DNA of 64,000 bases from Lacticaseibacillus nasuensis JCM 17158. GTDB lineage: Bacteria; Bacillota; Bacilli; Lactobacillales; Lactobacillaceae. A program made the position numbers and the translations under genes. Each line of letters begins with the position of its first letter. The first letter of the stretch is position 1. Location of the stretch: assembly GCF_001434705.1 (NCBI RefSeq), contig NZ_AZDJ01000003.1:169009-233008 (forward strand), read 5' to 3'. Below are positions 27,921-37,020 of this stretch, piece after piece. Under the pieces are notes generated by a model, which was not told the origin of the DNA, ran no database searches, and saw only the letters and a list, made by a program, of their open reading frames with translations.

Positions 27921-27955
27921 TTGGTTACCTCTGGAAACGCTTTTATACTGTAACC
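27921..27955 (+). promoter_or_regulatory. Importer promoter with cre site and flanking dyad
   Basis: TTGGTT (27921-27926), 17 bp, TATACT (27944-27949) forms the promoter. The spacer carries a cre-like TGGAAACGCTTTTA (27932-27945, two mismatches), so CcpA would block it directly. GGTTAC (27923-27928) and GTAACC (27950-27955) are an inverted repeat flanking the whole promoter, a possible site for the YesN-type regulator encoded downstream. Confidence 0.6.
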
Positions 27956-27985
27956 GTTAACAAAACAAAGAAAGGGGCGGGTGAA

Positions 27986-28972
27986 TTGGATAGTAGTACG
28001 GCTGTCGCACAAGCACCTGCGACAAAACAGTCAGGGACCACGAAGCGCGGCTTCATGCGCACCCTGAAGGACAACGGCACTTATTTGCTCTTCGTTTTAC
28101 CGGGCACGTTGTTTCTCATCGTGTTCTTCTACATTCCGGTACTAGCGAACGTGGTCGCTTTCCAAAATTTCCAGTACGATCCGCAAGGCTTTGTCTACAG
28201 CCTGATCCATAGCCCATTCGTCGGATTCAAGAATTTCGAGTTCTTCTTCCATTCTGCCGATTTCGGGCTGGTGTTACGGAACACCGTGGGGTATAGCCTG
28301 ACCTTCCTCGGGTTAAACTTCGTCTTCGCGATCTTCTTTGGGATCGTGATGAGCCAAATGCGTAGCAAGCGGCTGCTCAAGGTTTACCAAACGTCGATGT
28401 TGTTCCCTTACTTCTTGTCCTGGGCGATTCTCGCGTACTTCCTGTATGCCTTCCTCAGCACGGATAAAGGGGTCATCAATCACTTGATCACCGGTAGCGG
28501 TGGGACCGCGATTGATTTCTACAACAATCCGACATTCTGGCCATTCATTATCATCTTCATGGGCGTTTGGAAAGGCATTGGGTACAACAGTATTCTGTAC
28601 TTCGCGACCGCCAGCGGCATCGACCCATCCTATTACGATGCGGCGATGATCGATGGCGCCAACAAGTGGCAACAAATTAAGAACGTGACGTTGCCACACA
28701 TTTTGCCGGTTGCGACCTTGATGTTGATTCTGAACATCGGGGGCATCTTCCGAAGCGACTTCGGGCTATTCTACCTGTTGCCGCGAGAATCGGGGACGCT
28801 GATCAACGTCACGCAGACCTTTGATACCTACATCTACCGTGCGTTGACGACGACGAATGATATTGGGATGTCAACCGCCGCCGGGCTTGTGCAATCAGTG
28901 GTCGGGGCGGTTCTGATTATCATCACGAACCTGATCGTGCGGAAGAAGCAGCCAGAAGCAGCACTATTCTAG
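27986..28972 (+). CDS. Carbohydrate ABC importer permease (LplB-like)
   Basis: A 328-residue permease with six membrane helices and the EAA-type loop near residue 215 (DAAMIDGANKWQQIKNVTLPHI), which contacts the shared ATPase. It is of the LplB/YteP type used for oligosaccharide import, and like other such importers it has no ATPase gene beside it, so a shared MsmK-type ATPase elsewhere is expected. The start is a TTG after AAAGGGGCGG. With the next permease and binding protein it forms a system equivalent to pneumococcal NgtS-P1-P2, which imports N-glycans. Confidence 0.92.
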   Translation: MDSSTAVAQAPATKQSGTTKRGFMRTLKDNGTYLLFVLPGTLFLIVFFYIPVLANVVAFQNFQYDPQGFVYSLIHSPFVGFKNFEFFFHSADFGLVLRNTVGYSLTFLGLNFVFAIFFGIVMSQMRSKRLLKVYQTSMLFPYFLSWAILAYFLYAFLSTDKGVINHLITGSGGTAIDFYNNPTFWPFIIIFMGVWKGIGYNSILYFATASGIDPSYYDAAMIDGANKWQQIKNVTLPHILPVATLMLILNIGGIFRSDFGLFYLLPRESGTLINVTQTFDTYIYRALTTTNDIGMSTAAGLVQSVVGAVLIIITNLIVRKKQPEAALF

Positions 28973-28991
28973 AGAAAAGGGGCGTTCAAGA

Positions 28992-29909
28992 TTGCGGAAG
29001 AAAAAAACTGTAACCGCTGAAGATATCCGTAAGTTCAGTTCTGGAACGAACCTGTTCTTTAACATCGTGCTTGGCATCTTCGCTTTAAGTTGTGTCTTAC
29101 CCTTCGTTTTCATCATCATTTTGTCCTTGACGAAGGAAACGGATATCACCCAATTCGGGTACCAGTTCTGGCCGAAGCATTGGTCACTGGGGAGCTATCA
29201 GTATCTTGGTAACATGGGTGGTCAGATCTTTAAGTCGCTGGCTGTGACCATCTTTGTCACTGTTGTCGGGACTGTGATCAACACCACATTCGTTTCGACT
29301 TATGCTTACGCGATTTCGCGGCCGAACTTCAAATTTGCCCGGTTCTTCACCATTTTCGCCTTGATTTCCTTGCTGTTCACGCCAGGCATGGTGCCAACTT
29401 ACTTGGTCGTCACTAAGATGCTGGGCTTGCAGGACAACGTGTGGTCACTGATTCTACCAATGAGTTTCAGTGTGTGGAATGTCCTGATCATGCGGACGTT
29501 CTACATGACCTCCGTTCCTGAGGCGATTGTTGAATCGGCCCGAATGGATGGCGCCAGCGAGTTTCGGACTTTCCGGAGCATCGTGGTGCCACTGGCGGTG
29601 CCTGGGATCGCCACGATCAGCCTGTTTACCACCTTGTCGTATTGGAACGACTGGTTCAACGCGTTGCTGTACATGAGCAGCTCGACGTGGATTCCGCTGC
29701 AATACCTGCTGGTCAAGATTCAAAATGATATCAGTGTGCTAGCGCAACAGGCGGCGCAAGGCGGCGCAACGCAAATCGCGAACCAGATTCCTCAAGAAGG
29801 CATGCGCTTTGCCGTGGTGGTTGTGGCCACGTTACCAATCGCCATCACGTATCCATTCTTCCAGAAGTACTTCGTCAAGGGCATGACCATTGGCGGGGTC
29901 AAGGGTTAG
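28992..29909 (+). CDS. Carbohydrate ABC importer permease (YtcP-like)
   Basis: A 305-residue second permease of the importer: six membrane helices and an EAA loop near residue 190 (ESARMDGASEFRTFRSIVVPLAVP). YtcP/YesQ-type permeases pair with LplB types. It starts with TTG, 20 bp after the first permease, following AAAGGGG. It ends 68 bp before the binding-protein gene without an intervening terminator. Confidence 0.92.
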   Translation: MRKKKTVTAEDIRKFSSGTNLFFNIVLGIFALSCVLPFVFIIILSLTKETDITQFGYQFWPKHWSLGSYQYLGNMGGQIFKSLAVTIFVTVVGTVINTTFVSTYAYAISRPNFKFARFFTIFALISLLFTPGMVPTYLVVTKMLGLQDNVWSLILPMSFSVWNVLIMRTFYMTSVPEAIVESARMDGASEFRTFRSIVVPLAVPGIATISLFTTLSYWNDWFNALLYMSSSTWIPLQYLLVKIQNDISVLAQQAAQGGATQIANQIPQEGMRFAVVVVATLPIAITYPFFQKYFVKGMTIGGVKG

Positions 29910-29976
29910 TCTCACTTAATTAGGGTTCAAGTTGTTTTAGAAGGATTCACAAAACATATATGTGGAGGGGTTCACT

Positions 29977-31446
29977 ATGGTTCAAGTCAAACATGCATTA
30001 GCGTTGGCGGCTACGGCTGCTAGCGTGCTCTTGCTGGCAGCATGCGGTAAGAGTAGCTCGGGCGACAGTAGTAGCAATGGCAAGACCGTTGTTACCTTGA
30101 TTCAACCTGGTTCCGGCATCCAAAACGAGAAAAAGTTGATGGCTGCTGCGAACAAGGAACTGCAAAAGAAGTATCCGAACGTCGAATTGAAGATCAAGCA
30201 AATCGACTGGGGGGATTATCCACAGAAGTTTAACGTCATGACGACTTCTGGGGAATCATATGACCTCATGTTTGCTGAAGACTACGCGAACAACGCGGCG
30301 AAGGGCCTGTTCCAAGACCAAACCAGCCTGATTAAGAAATACGCTAAGCCGGCTTACAACGCCATTGACCCGGCCTATTGGAAAGGGGTTACCGTTAACG
30401 GCAAGATTTACGGCTTCCCGACTAACGCCAATGTCTTTTCCAAGACTGTTCTGGCCTTCAACTCGACGTATACCAAGAAGTATGGGATCGATGTGAAGGG
30501 TGTTAACTCCTATCAAGATGCCACCAAGGTCTTGGCTCAGTTCCACGCCAAGAACCCAAGCACTGCGGCCTTCTCAATTGTTAAGGGCTATCGGATTGTG
30601 CCTAAGGCGATGTCCTATCCGTTGGGGAACAACTTCCCGTTTGCCGTTGATGCCACTGGCAAGAGCACCAAGGTGTTCAACCCTTATGACAACGACGAAA
30701 TGATGAAGGACATGAAGACGTTGCACAGCTGGTACCAAAAGGGCTACATCCCTAAGGACGCTGCAACGAGCTCCACGACTTATAACGCTGGCACGGACAC
30801 TTGGTTCATGCAGACTCAAACGAACGGTCCTTTCGACTATGGTAACCAGGCGTTGAATACGGCTGCCGGTGGTAAGGAAATCATCATCAATGATCTTTCT
30901 GAGCCATTCAAGAACACGTCTGATGCACAAATGGCTGTTTACGTCATGTCCAAGACTTCGAAGCACCAAAAGGCTGCGATGCAGGTCATGAATGCGATCA
31001 ACACTGATAAGAAGCTCGAAAACACCTTGGTTTGGGGTGTTGAAGGGGAACAGTGGAAGTTCACCAACGAGAAGACTGGTTCCATCAAGACCTTGAAGGG
31101 TTACGATGCGCCTAAGGCACTCGGTGCTTGGCTGAACGGGAACAACAAACTGCTGTACACCAAGGACAACATCACGACTGCTGACAAGGCGACTCGCGAC
31201 AAGTCCATCAAAGACACGCCTGAATCTGCTGCTCTGGGCTTCAACCCAGACACCAGCTCCGTCAAGACTGAGCTGACGAACATCAGTAACGTCATGAGTA
31301 AGTATGCTGATATCTTGAACACCGGGACGGCTGAACCAAAGTCGACGGTCAAGAAGATGGATGCTGAACTCAAGCAGGCTGGCTACGCGAAAGTGCAGAA
31401 GTTGCTGCAAAAGCAATACGATGCCTTTTTGAAGAGTGAAAAGTAA
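29977..31446 (+). CDS. Oligosaccharide-binding lipoprotein
   Basis: A 489-residue solute-binding protein anchored by lipid on the outer face of the membrane: signal sequence with the lipobox LLAAC (Cys23), a Ser/Gly linker (GKSSSGDSSS), then a large two-lobed sugar-binding fold. Binding proteins of this size pair with LplB/YtcP permeases for larger oligosaccharides. The start is the ATG at 29977 after GGAGGGG; the in-frame GTG at 29962 lies before that site. A hairpin follows, which may leave this gene more highly expressed than the enzymes downstream. Confidence 0.93.
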   Translation: MVQVKHALALAATAASVLLLAACGKSSSGDSSSNGKTVVTLIQPGSGIQNEKKLMAAANKELQKKYPNVELKIKQIDWGDYPQKFNVMTTSGESYDLMFAEDYANNAAKGLFQDQTSLIKKYAKPAYNAIDPAYWKGVTVNGKIYGFPTNANVFSKTVLAFNSTYTKKYGIDVKGVNSYQDATKVLAQFHAKNPSTAAFSIVKGYRIVPKAMSYPLGNNFPFAVDATGKSTKVFNPYDNDEMMKDMKTLHSWYQKGYIPKDAATSSTTYNAGTDTWFMQTQTNGPFDYGNQALNTAAGGKEIIINDLSEPFKNTSDAQMAVYVMSKTSKHQKAAMQVMNAINTDKKLENTLVWGVEGEQWKFTNEKTGSIKTLKGYDAPKALGAWLNGNNKLLYTKDNITTADKATRDKSIKDTPESAALGFNPDTSSVKTELTNISNVMSKYADILNTGTAEPKSTVKKMDAELKQAGYAKVQKLLQKQYDAFLKSEK

Positions 31447-31489
31447 ATCTCGGCAAGTTGATTGCCACTCGCCTCATAGGAGGTAGGTT

Positions 31490-31531
31490 ACTGGTACCGG
31501 TGGGAAAAATCCATCGGTACCAGTTTTTTTT
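31490..31531 (+). terminator. Hairpin with T-run inside the importer operon
   Basis: ACTGGTACCGGTGG (31490-31503) pairs with CCATCGGTACCAGT (31511-31524), one G-T pair, then seven T. It lies between the binding protein and the second GH38. It may be partial, protecting the upstream mRNA while allowing read-through. Confidence 0.8.
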
Positions 31532-31555
31532 GATATCTAACCAAGGAGGAATAGC

Positions 31556-34500
31556 ATGAACGAAGCTAGTTTTAAGCGGATCAGCCGCATCGCGGAGGTA
31601 CTTCAGGAACACATCGTCACCAAGAGTTATCCATTCACCTCGGCCACACTCAGCGACGCTGATGGCGAGCGCACCTACCATGCCGGAGACTATTTCGGTG
31701 GGGAAAACGCCAATTATGATATGACCATGACGGTGTCGGTGCCGGATTTTGACCCGGCGAATCAGTATGTGTTGACCGTTGGGACCCGCGGGTATAACGA
31801 TGACAACACGCGGAACCCGCAAATCAAACTGTTCATCGGCACGGAATTAGTGCAGGCCTTCGACGTGAATCACCACGATTGCCCGCTTGATGCCGCCTGG
31901 TTTGTGGATGGGGTACTCACTTTTCGGCTTCAAATCTATGCCGGCCGCGATGACAAGAAATTCCCACTGGATGCGGTGGTGAACCTGATCGACCCACAGA
32001 CGCGCACGACGTATTTTGACTTCATGACGTATCTGGGCTGCTGGAAGAATGTGACGGCGGAACAAAATCTGGATAATCGTTATCGGGCCGCGCTGGAAGA
32101 GGCGGCTAACCACCTGGACCTGCGGGACATTGGCTCTGAAGCTTATCAGGCGAGTCTGACGGCGGCCAGTCAGATCCTGCATGATCAACTCGATGAGGCG
32201 CCAGATCCGAAGAATGGCACGATTTACGCCATCGGGCACACCCACATTGATATGGCTTGGCTCTGGCCCATCGAGCAAACGGTAGAAAAGGCCAACCGCA
32301 GCTTTGCTACGGTGTTGAACCTGATGAAGCAGTACCCGGAGTTCCAATTCATGCACAGCTCACCGCAGTTGTACAAGTGGATTAAAGAAAAGTATCCAAG
32401 CCAATACGCCGAAATCAAAGCGGCGGTGATGGCTGGCCGGTGGCATCCGGAAGGCGCGATGTGGATCGAACCTGACACGAACTTGCCATCGGGTGAGTCG
32501 CTGGTGCGGCAGCTGATGTACGGCAAGCGCTTCTTCAAGCGTGAGTTTGATATCGACTCGAAGGTCCTGTGGTTGCCGGATGTCTTCGGTTACTCGGCCT
32601 CTTTGCCACAATTGATGAAAAAAGCTGGCGTTGATTACTTCATGACCACCAAATTGGCTTGGAATGATACCAACATCTTCCCGGATACCAGCTTCTACTG
32701 GCAAGGGATCGACGGGACGCAGGTCGTGGCGCACATCATCAACACGATTAGTGAGTTCTGGAGCCTCAACGAATGGTACAGTACTTATTCTGGGTTGGTG
32801 ACCCCGAATGTGCTGAAGAAAACCTGGGATAAGTATCGGCAAAAAGACGTCAGCGATAGCGTTCTGGTCGCCTATGGCTGGGGAGACGGCGGCGGTGGCC
32901 CGACGCCTGAGATGATGGAATATCTGAATCGGTTCCAGCATGGCATTGCCGGCATGCCACGCGTGCGTCAGGCTGGCGTGCGCGAGTACTTCGACCACTT
33001 GGCTGGCACCATGGCGGCCAATCGCGATGCCGTGCCGGTGTGGATGGGGGAGCTGTACTTTGAGTTCCACCGCGGCACTTACACGTCGCAGGCGCATTCT
33101 AAACACGCTAACCGCGCATTGGAGACGCAATTGCAGTCCACCGAGAAACTGTTGGCAACGACGCCGAGTGCCGGTGCCCATCGAGAAGTGTTGGGGCCAA
33201 TTTGGGAGCGGGCACTACTCAATCAGTTCCATGACGTCTTACCAGGAAGCTCAATTCCGCAGGTGTATCAGCAAACGGACCAGGACTACGCCACCGCGTT
33301 TAGCCAGTTGCACGACCTGCAAGCCGAGTATGCCAAGGGCCAATTGACCCCAGCGCCAGGGGCGACGACGGTATATAACCCGTGGGGCCAGACGCGGTCG
33401 GTGGCAGTTGAGTTGCCGTTAACGCCAGAGCAAGGCGCGACGGTGAACGGGCAACCCGTGGCGACGCAACAGCTAAGTGCGACCACTGCCCTGGTGCAGG
33501 TGCCTCAGGTAGCGCCATTTGCCTTTGCCACCATCACGCCGGTCAAGCAAGCAGCAGTGGCTGTGCCAGCGGCCAAACCGCTGGGCCAGACTTATGAAAC
33601 TGCGGAATTGAAGGTCAAATTCGATGCTGCCTATAACATCACGAGCTTGTATGACAAGCAGGCGCAACGCGAAGTCGTGCCTGCTGGCGGGCTATTGAAT
33701 CAGCTGGTGGTGTATCAAGACCTGCCGACGGAATACGACGCGTGGAACGTCGATTCGACCTATCACGCGAAGTCCTGGCCGGTAGCCACCGTGGTCAGTG
33801 CCACGATCGAGGGGCAAGGCGCCTTGCGCGACACCTTGCATATCGTGCGCCGATTTGAACATTCCACCATCGACACGCGGCTGCACTTCATTCACGGCAC
33901 CACCAAGATTCAAATTGACTGCGACCTCGACTGGCACGACGACCATACGTTCTTACGGTGTGAAAATGCGGTAGCCGTGAATGCCACCGAGGCGAGCTAC
34001 GACATTCAATTCGGTAACTTGACGCGGCCGGTGAACAAAAACACCAGCTGGGAGCAGGCCAAGTTTGAAGTGCCCGCCCAAAAGTGGGCCGATTTATCCG
34101 ATAATGGTTACGGCCTGAGTATCCTCACCGATGCCAAGTACGGTTATGATGCCGGGTATCAGCACCTTGGTGTGTCGCTGCACCGGTGCCCGACCTTCCC
34201 GGATCCGCAGGCCGATACCGGTCATGACCGTTTTACCTACACCCTGTTCCCGCACGCCGGTGGTTGGCGAGAAGCTGGTACGATGCAGGCGGCCTTAGCC
34301 TTGAATACGCCTGCGGTGGTGTGGTCAGATGTCGCTGCCCCGGCGCAACGGACTGAGGCTTGGGTGAGTGTGGCCCAGCCTAACATCATCATTGACACGA
34401 TTAAGCCTGCCGAGGACGATGCCGCCATCATCTTGCGCGCGTATGAGTACGCCAACGCGCAAACCACGGCGACCATCACCTTCCAACAGGCCTTGGCGAG

Positions 34501-34624
34501 TGCGGATCTATGTAACCTGTTAGAGCAACCGGAATCGGCACTGACCATCAGTCCAGATGGTCACACCGTCACCGTGCCATTTGGCGGGTTTGCCGTCCAA
34601 ACAATTCGAGTCACCTTGAAGTAG
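31556..34624 (+). CDS. GH38 alpha-mannosidase (second copy, long form)
   Basis: A 1022-residue GH38 enzyme of the long, Ams1-like type. An N-terminal domain (about 1-220) precedes the catalytic core: metal ligands His230 and Asp232 in GHTHIDMAW and the likely nucleophile Asp342 in WLPDVFGYS. Beta-sandwich domains complete the C-terminus. There is no signal peptide. AAGGAGG lies before the ATG at 31556, and the GH31 gene follows after 12 bp. It probably removes a different mannose linkage from the first GH38; which one is not visible from sequence. Confidence 0.94.
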   Translation: MNEASFKRISRIAEVLQEHIVTKSYPFTSATLSDADGERTYHAGDYFGGENANYDMTMTVSVPDFDPANQYVLTVGTRGYNDDNTRNPQIKLFIGTELVQAFDVNHHDCPLDAAWFVDGVLTFRLQIYAGRDDKKFPLDAVVNLIDPQTRTTYFDFMTYLGCWKNVTAEQNLDNRYRAALEEAANHLDLRDIGSEAYQASLTAASQILHDQLDEAPDPKNGTIYAIGHTHIDMAWLWPIEQTVEKANRSFATVLNLMKQYPEFQFMHSSPQLYKWIKEKYPSQYAEIKAAVMAGRWHPEGAMWIEPDTNLPSGESLVRQLMYGKRFFKREFDIDSKVLWLPDVFGYSASLPQLMKKAGVDYFMTTKLAWNDTNIFPDTSFYWQGIDGTQVVAHIINTISEFWSLNEWYSTYSGLVTPNVLKKTWDKYRQKDVSDSVLVAYGWGDGGGGPTPEMMEYLNRFQHGIAGMPRVRQAGVREYFDHLAGTMAANRDAVPVWMGELYFEFHRGTYTSQAHSKHANRALETQLQSTEKLLATTPSAGAHREVLGPIWERALLNQFHDVLPGSSIPQVYQQTDQDYATAFSQLHDLQAEYAKGQLTPAPGATTVYNPWGQTRSVAVELPLTPEQGATVNGQPVATQQLSATTALVQVPQVAPFAFATITPVKQAAVAVPAAKPLGQTYETAELKVKFDAAYNITSLYDKQAQREVVPAGGLLNQLVVYQDLPTEYDAWNVDSTYHAKSWPVATVVSATIEGQGALRDTLHIVRRFEHSTIDTRLHFIHGTTKIQIDCDLDWHDDHTFLRCENAVAVNATEASYDIQFGNLTRPVNKNTSWEQAKFEVPAQKWADLSDNGYGLSILTDAKYGYDAGYQHLGVSLHRCPTFPDPQADTGHDRFTYTLFPHAGGWREAGTMQAALALNTPAVVWSDVAAPAQRTEAWVSVAQPNIIIDTIKPAEDDAAIILRAYEYANAQTTATITFQQALASADLCNLLEQPESALTISPDGHTVTVPFGGFAVQTIRVTLK

Positions 34625-34636
34625 GAGGATAGACAA

Positions 34637-36919
34637 TTGACGTTAATGTTTGAACAAACTGGACAGAGCTTTGCTGTTCCCAACGCCGGCCTACGCATCA
34701 GCTTTATTACCGCCGAAATCGTGCGGGTTCAAAGCCTGCAGGCGCCGGGACGGGCGAGTGTGGCCGTGCTGCCAAAGCGCGAGCAGACGACCCCAATTAC
34801 GGTTACTCAGGGCGAAACGTTGACCTTGGCCTCCAGCGCGTTGACGATTCGAGTCGATGCCGCCGGCCATGTCGATGCCTATGATAGCGTGGGGACACCG
34901 CTGGTAATCGACTATCGCGGCGAAATGACGCCGCTGAAGCGCGACATGGATGCCGCCAAAAGTGCTTTGGTTGAGGCCGAGGGGCATTCCTTGCCCGCTG
35001 CGCCAGCGGCGGCCAAGCTGCAGGTCGTCAAGCAGCTCCGCGCCGATGAGCACTTCTACGGCCTTGGGGACAAAACCGGTTGGCTCGATAAGCGCGGCTA
35101 TGTGTATGACAACTGGAATACCGACGATGGCCGCCCGCACCTTGAGGACATTACGCGACTATACAAGAGCATTCCATTTTTGCTGGGGCTGGTCCATGAC
35201 CGGGCATACGGGCTGTTTTTCGACAATCCGTATCCGAGTCATTTTGATCTGGGCAAGGAATCTTCGGCTTACTTCTATTATTCTGCCGCTGGTGGCGAGT
35301 TGAATTACTACATCATTGGTGGCGCCGGCCTGACCGATGTGGTGCGCAACTACACCTACTTGACCGGGCGCACACCGCTACCGCAAAAATGGACGCTGGG
35401 CTATCAGCAGTCGCGCTTCAGCTATGAAACCGAAGGGGCGGTACGGGATGTCGCAACGCACCTGCGAGAGCTGCACCTACCAGCCGACGCGATTCACTTG
35501 GACATCGACTATATGGATGGTTTCCGGGTATTTACGGTTGATTCACACAAGTTCCCAGACATGAAGAAGTTGACGGCGGATTTGTTGAACGTTGGCCTGA
35601 AGACGGTGACCATTATCGACCCCGGGGTAAAGGTGGATCCCGACTACGCCATCTACAAGGAAGGCATCAAGCAGCACGCCTTTGCCACCACGCCTAAAGG
35701 AGAGGTGTACGTCAACCAGGTTTGGCCAGGGGATGCCGTTTATCCGGACTTCGGGCAGTCGCGCGTGCGGCGGTGGTGGGCGAAGAATCAGCAGATTCTC
35801 ACCGACCTCGGCGTGAGTGGCGTTTGGAACGACATGAACGAGCCAGCCAGCTTCCGCGGCGAGCTACCCGACGACACGGTGTTTAGTGACGATGATGAGC
35901 CAAGCACGGCGCTAGCGATGCATAATCAGTATGCGCACAACATGGACCAGGCCACCTTTGAAGGCCTGCGGGAACAAACGGGCAAGCGGCCATTTGTCAT
36001 CACGCGGGCGGCGTATGCCGGCACCCAGCGGTACAGCACAGTGTGGACCGGCGACAACCGCTCGTCTTGGTCGAACCTGCAGCTCCTGATTCCGCAGCTG
36101 TGTAACCTTGGCCTGAGTGGTTTTGCCATCGCCGGTACCGATATCGGCGGCTTTCTCGGCGATACCACGGCGGAGCTGTTAGTCCGCTGGCTCGAAGCCG
36201 GCTTGTTCAGTCCGCTGTTGCGCAATCACAGCTGCGCCGGCACGCGGATGCAGGAGCCTTGGCAGTTTGACGAGCAAACTCTGGACTTGTACCGGCAAAA
36301 TCTCCAGCTACGCTATCAGCTGATCGATTACCTCTATGATCTGTTGGAAGCCGGGACCCGGACCGGGTTGCCGGTGATGCGGCCGCTGGTGTTACACTAC
36401 CCAGATGACCCACAGGTGACCGACTTAAGTAGCGAGTACCTGGTTGGTCAACAACTGCTGGTGGCCCCGGTCCTGATGCCAGGGGAGACGGCGCGCAGCG
36501 TCTACTTCCCCGCCGGCGATTGGCTCGATTTCACCACTGGCAAGCACTACGCCGGTCGGCAAACTGCCTTGGTCCAGGCGCCGTTAGGACATCTGCCGCT
36601 GTTTGTTCACGCCGATACCCTGTTGCCGTTACGGCCGGCGAGTGAGTGGGTCGACCCCACCACGGAAACCACGCTGACCTTCAAGTTATTCGGCAGCCGG
36701 GGCGAGTGTGAGCATTACCAGGATAACGGGAGTGACTACGCCTACCAACAAGGGGCGTATAACCGTTATCTCGTCAAGGTGAACGCGACGGGGCAGGCAA
36801 GCGTGACCTTCCTGCATCGCGGCGTCACACCTTATCAACACGTGACGGTGCAAACCCCGACCCAGACGCTGCAGTTTCAGTTGAATGCAGCCGGGAATCA
36901 GTATGAATTAGTCCGGTAA
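34637..36919 (+). CDS. GH31 alpha-glucosidase-type enzyme
   Basis: A 760-residue GH31 enzyme, a retaining family that includes alpha-glucosidases, alpha-xylosidases and glucosidase II. The nucleophile is Asp399 in VWNDMNEPA, and a second conserved segment is IAGTDIGGFLGD (about 495) near the acid/base. There is no signal peptide. It starts with TTG after AGGAGGA, 12 bp from the GH38 stop. In this company it could remove the glucose cap of incompletely trimmed high-mannose glycans, or simply alpha-glucans; the choice is open. A terminator follows. Confidence 0.92.
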   Translation: MTLMFEQTGQSFAVPNAGLRISFITAEIVRVQSLQAPGRASVAVLPKREQTTPITVTQGETLTLASSALTIRVDAAGHVDAYDSVGTPLVIDYRGEMTPLKRDMDAAKSALVEAEGHSLPAAPAAAKLQVVKQLRADEHFYGLGDKTGWLDKRGYVYDNWNTDDGRPHLEDITRLYKSIPFLLGLVHDRAYGLFFDNPYPSHFDLGKESSAYFYYSAAGGELNYYIIGGAGLTDVVRNYTYLTGRTPLPQKWTLGYQQSRFSYETEGAVRDVATHLRELHLPADAIHLDIDYMDGFRVFTVDSHKFPDMKKLTADLLNVGLKTVTIIDPGVKVDPDYAIYKEGIKQHAFATTPKGEVYVNQVWPGDAVYPDFGQSRVRRWWAKNQQILTDLGVSGVWNDMNEPASFRGELPDDTVFSDDDEPSTALAMHNQYAHNMDQATFEGLREQTGKRPFVITRAAYAGTQRYSTVWTGDNRSSWSNLQLLIPQLCNLGLSGFAIAGTDIGGFLGDTTAELLVRWLEAGLFSPLLRNHSCAGTRMQEPWQFDEQTLDLYRQNLQLRYQLIDYLYDLLEAGTRTGLPVMRPLVLHYPDDPQVTDLSSEYLVGQQLLVAPVLMPGETARSVYFPAGDWLDFTTGKHYAGRQTALVQAPLGHLPLFVHADTLLPLRPASEWVDPTTETTLTFKLFGSRGECEHYQDNGSDYAYQQGAYNRYLVKVNATGQASVTFLHRGVTPYQHVTVQTPTQTLQFQLNAAGNQYELVR

Positions 36920-36934
36920 GTCAGGCGGATATTG

Positions 36935-36966
36935 ACGCCGAAGTCGTGGGCTTCGGCGTTTTTTTT
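36935..36966 (+). terminator. Terminator after GH31
   Basis: A 9-bp perfect stem ACGCCGAAG / CTTCGGCGT (36935-36943 with 36951-36959) followed by seven T. Confidence 0.88.
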
Positions 36967-37020
36967 GGGTCTAAATGATGGGGCCATTTGTGCTAAACTG
37001 AATGAATTGGAGGTGCGACG

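Noticed and set aside
30574..31416. A 280-codon antisense frame inside the binding-protein gene
   Set aside because: Shadow of the real gene; the composition has no domain pattern.
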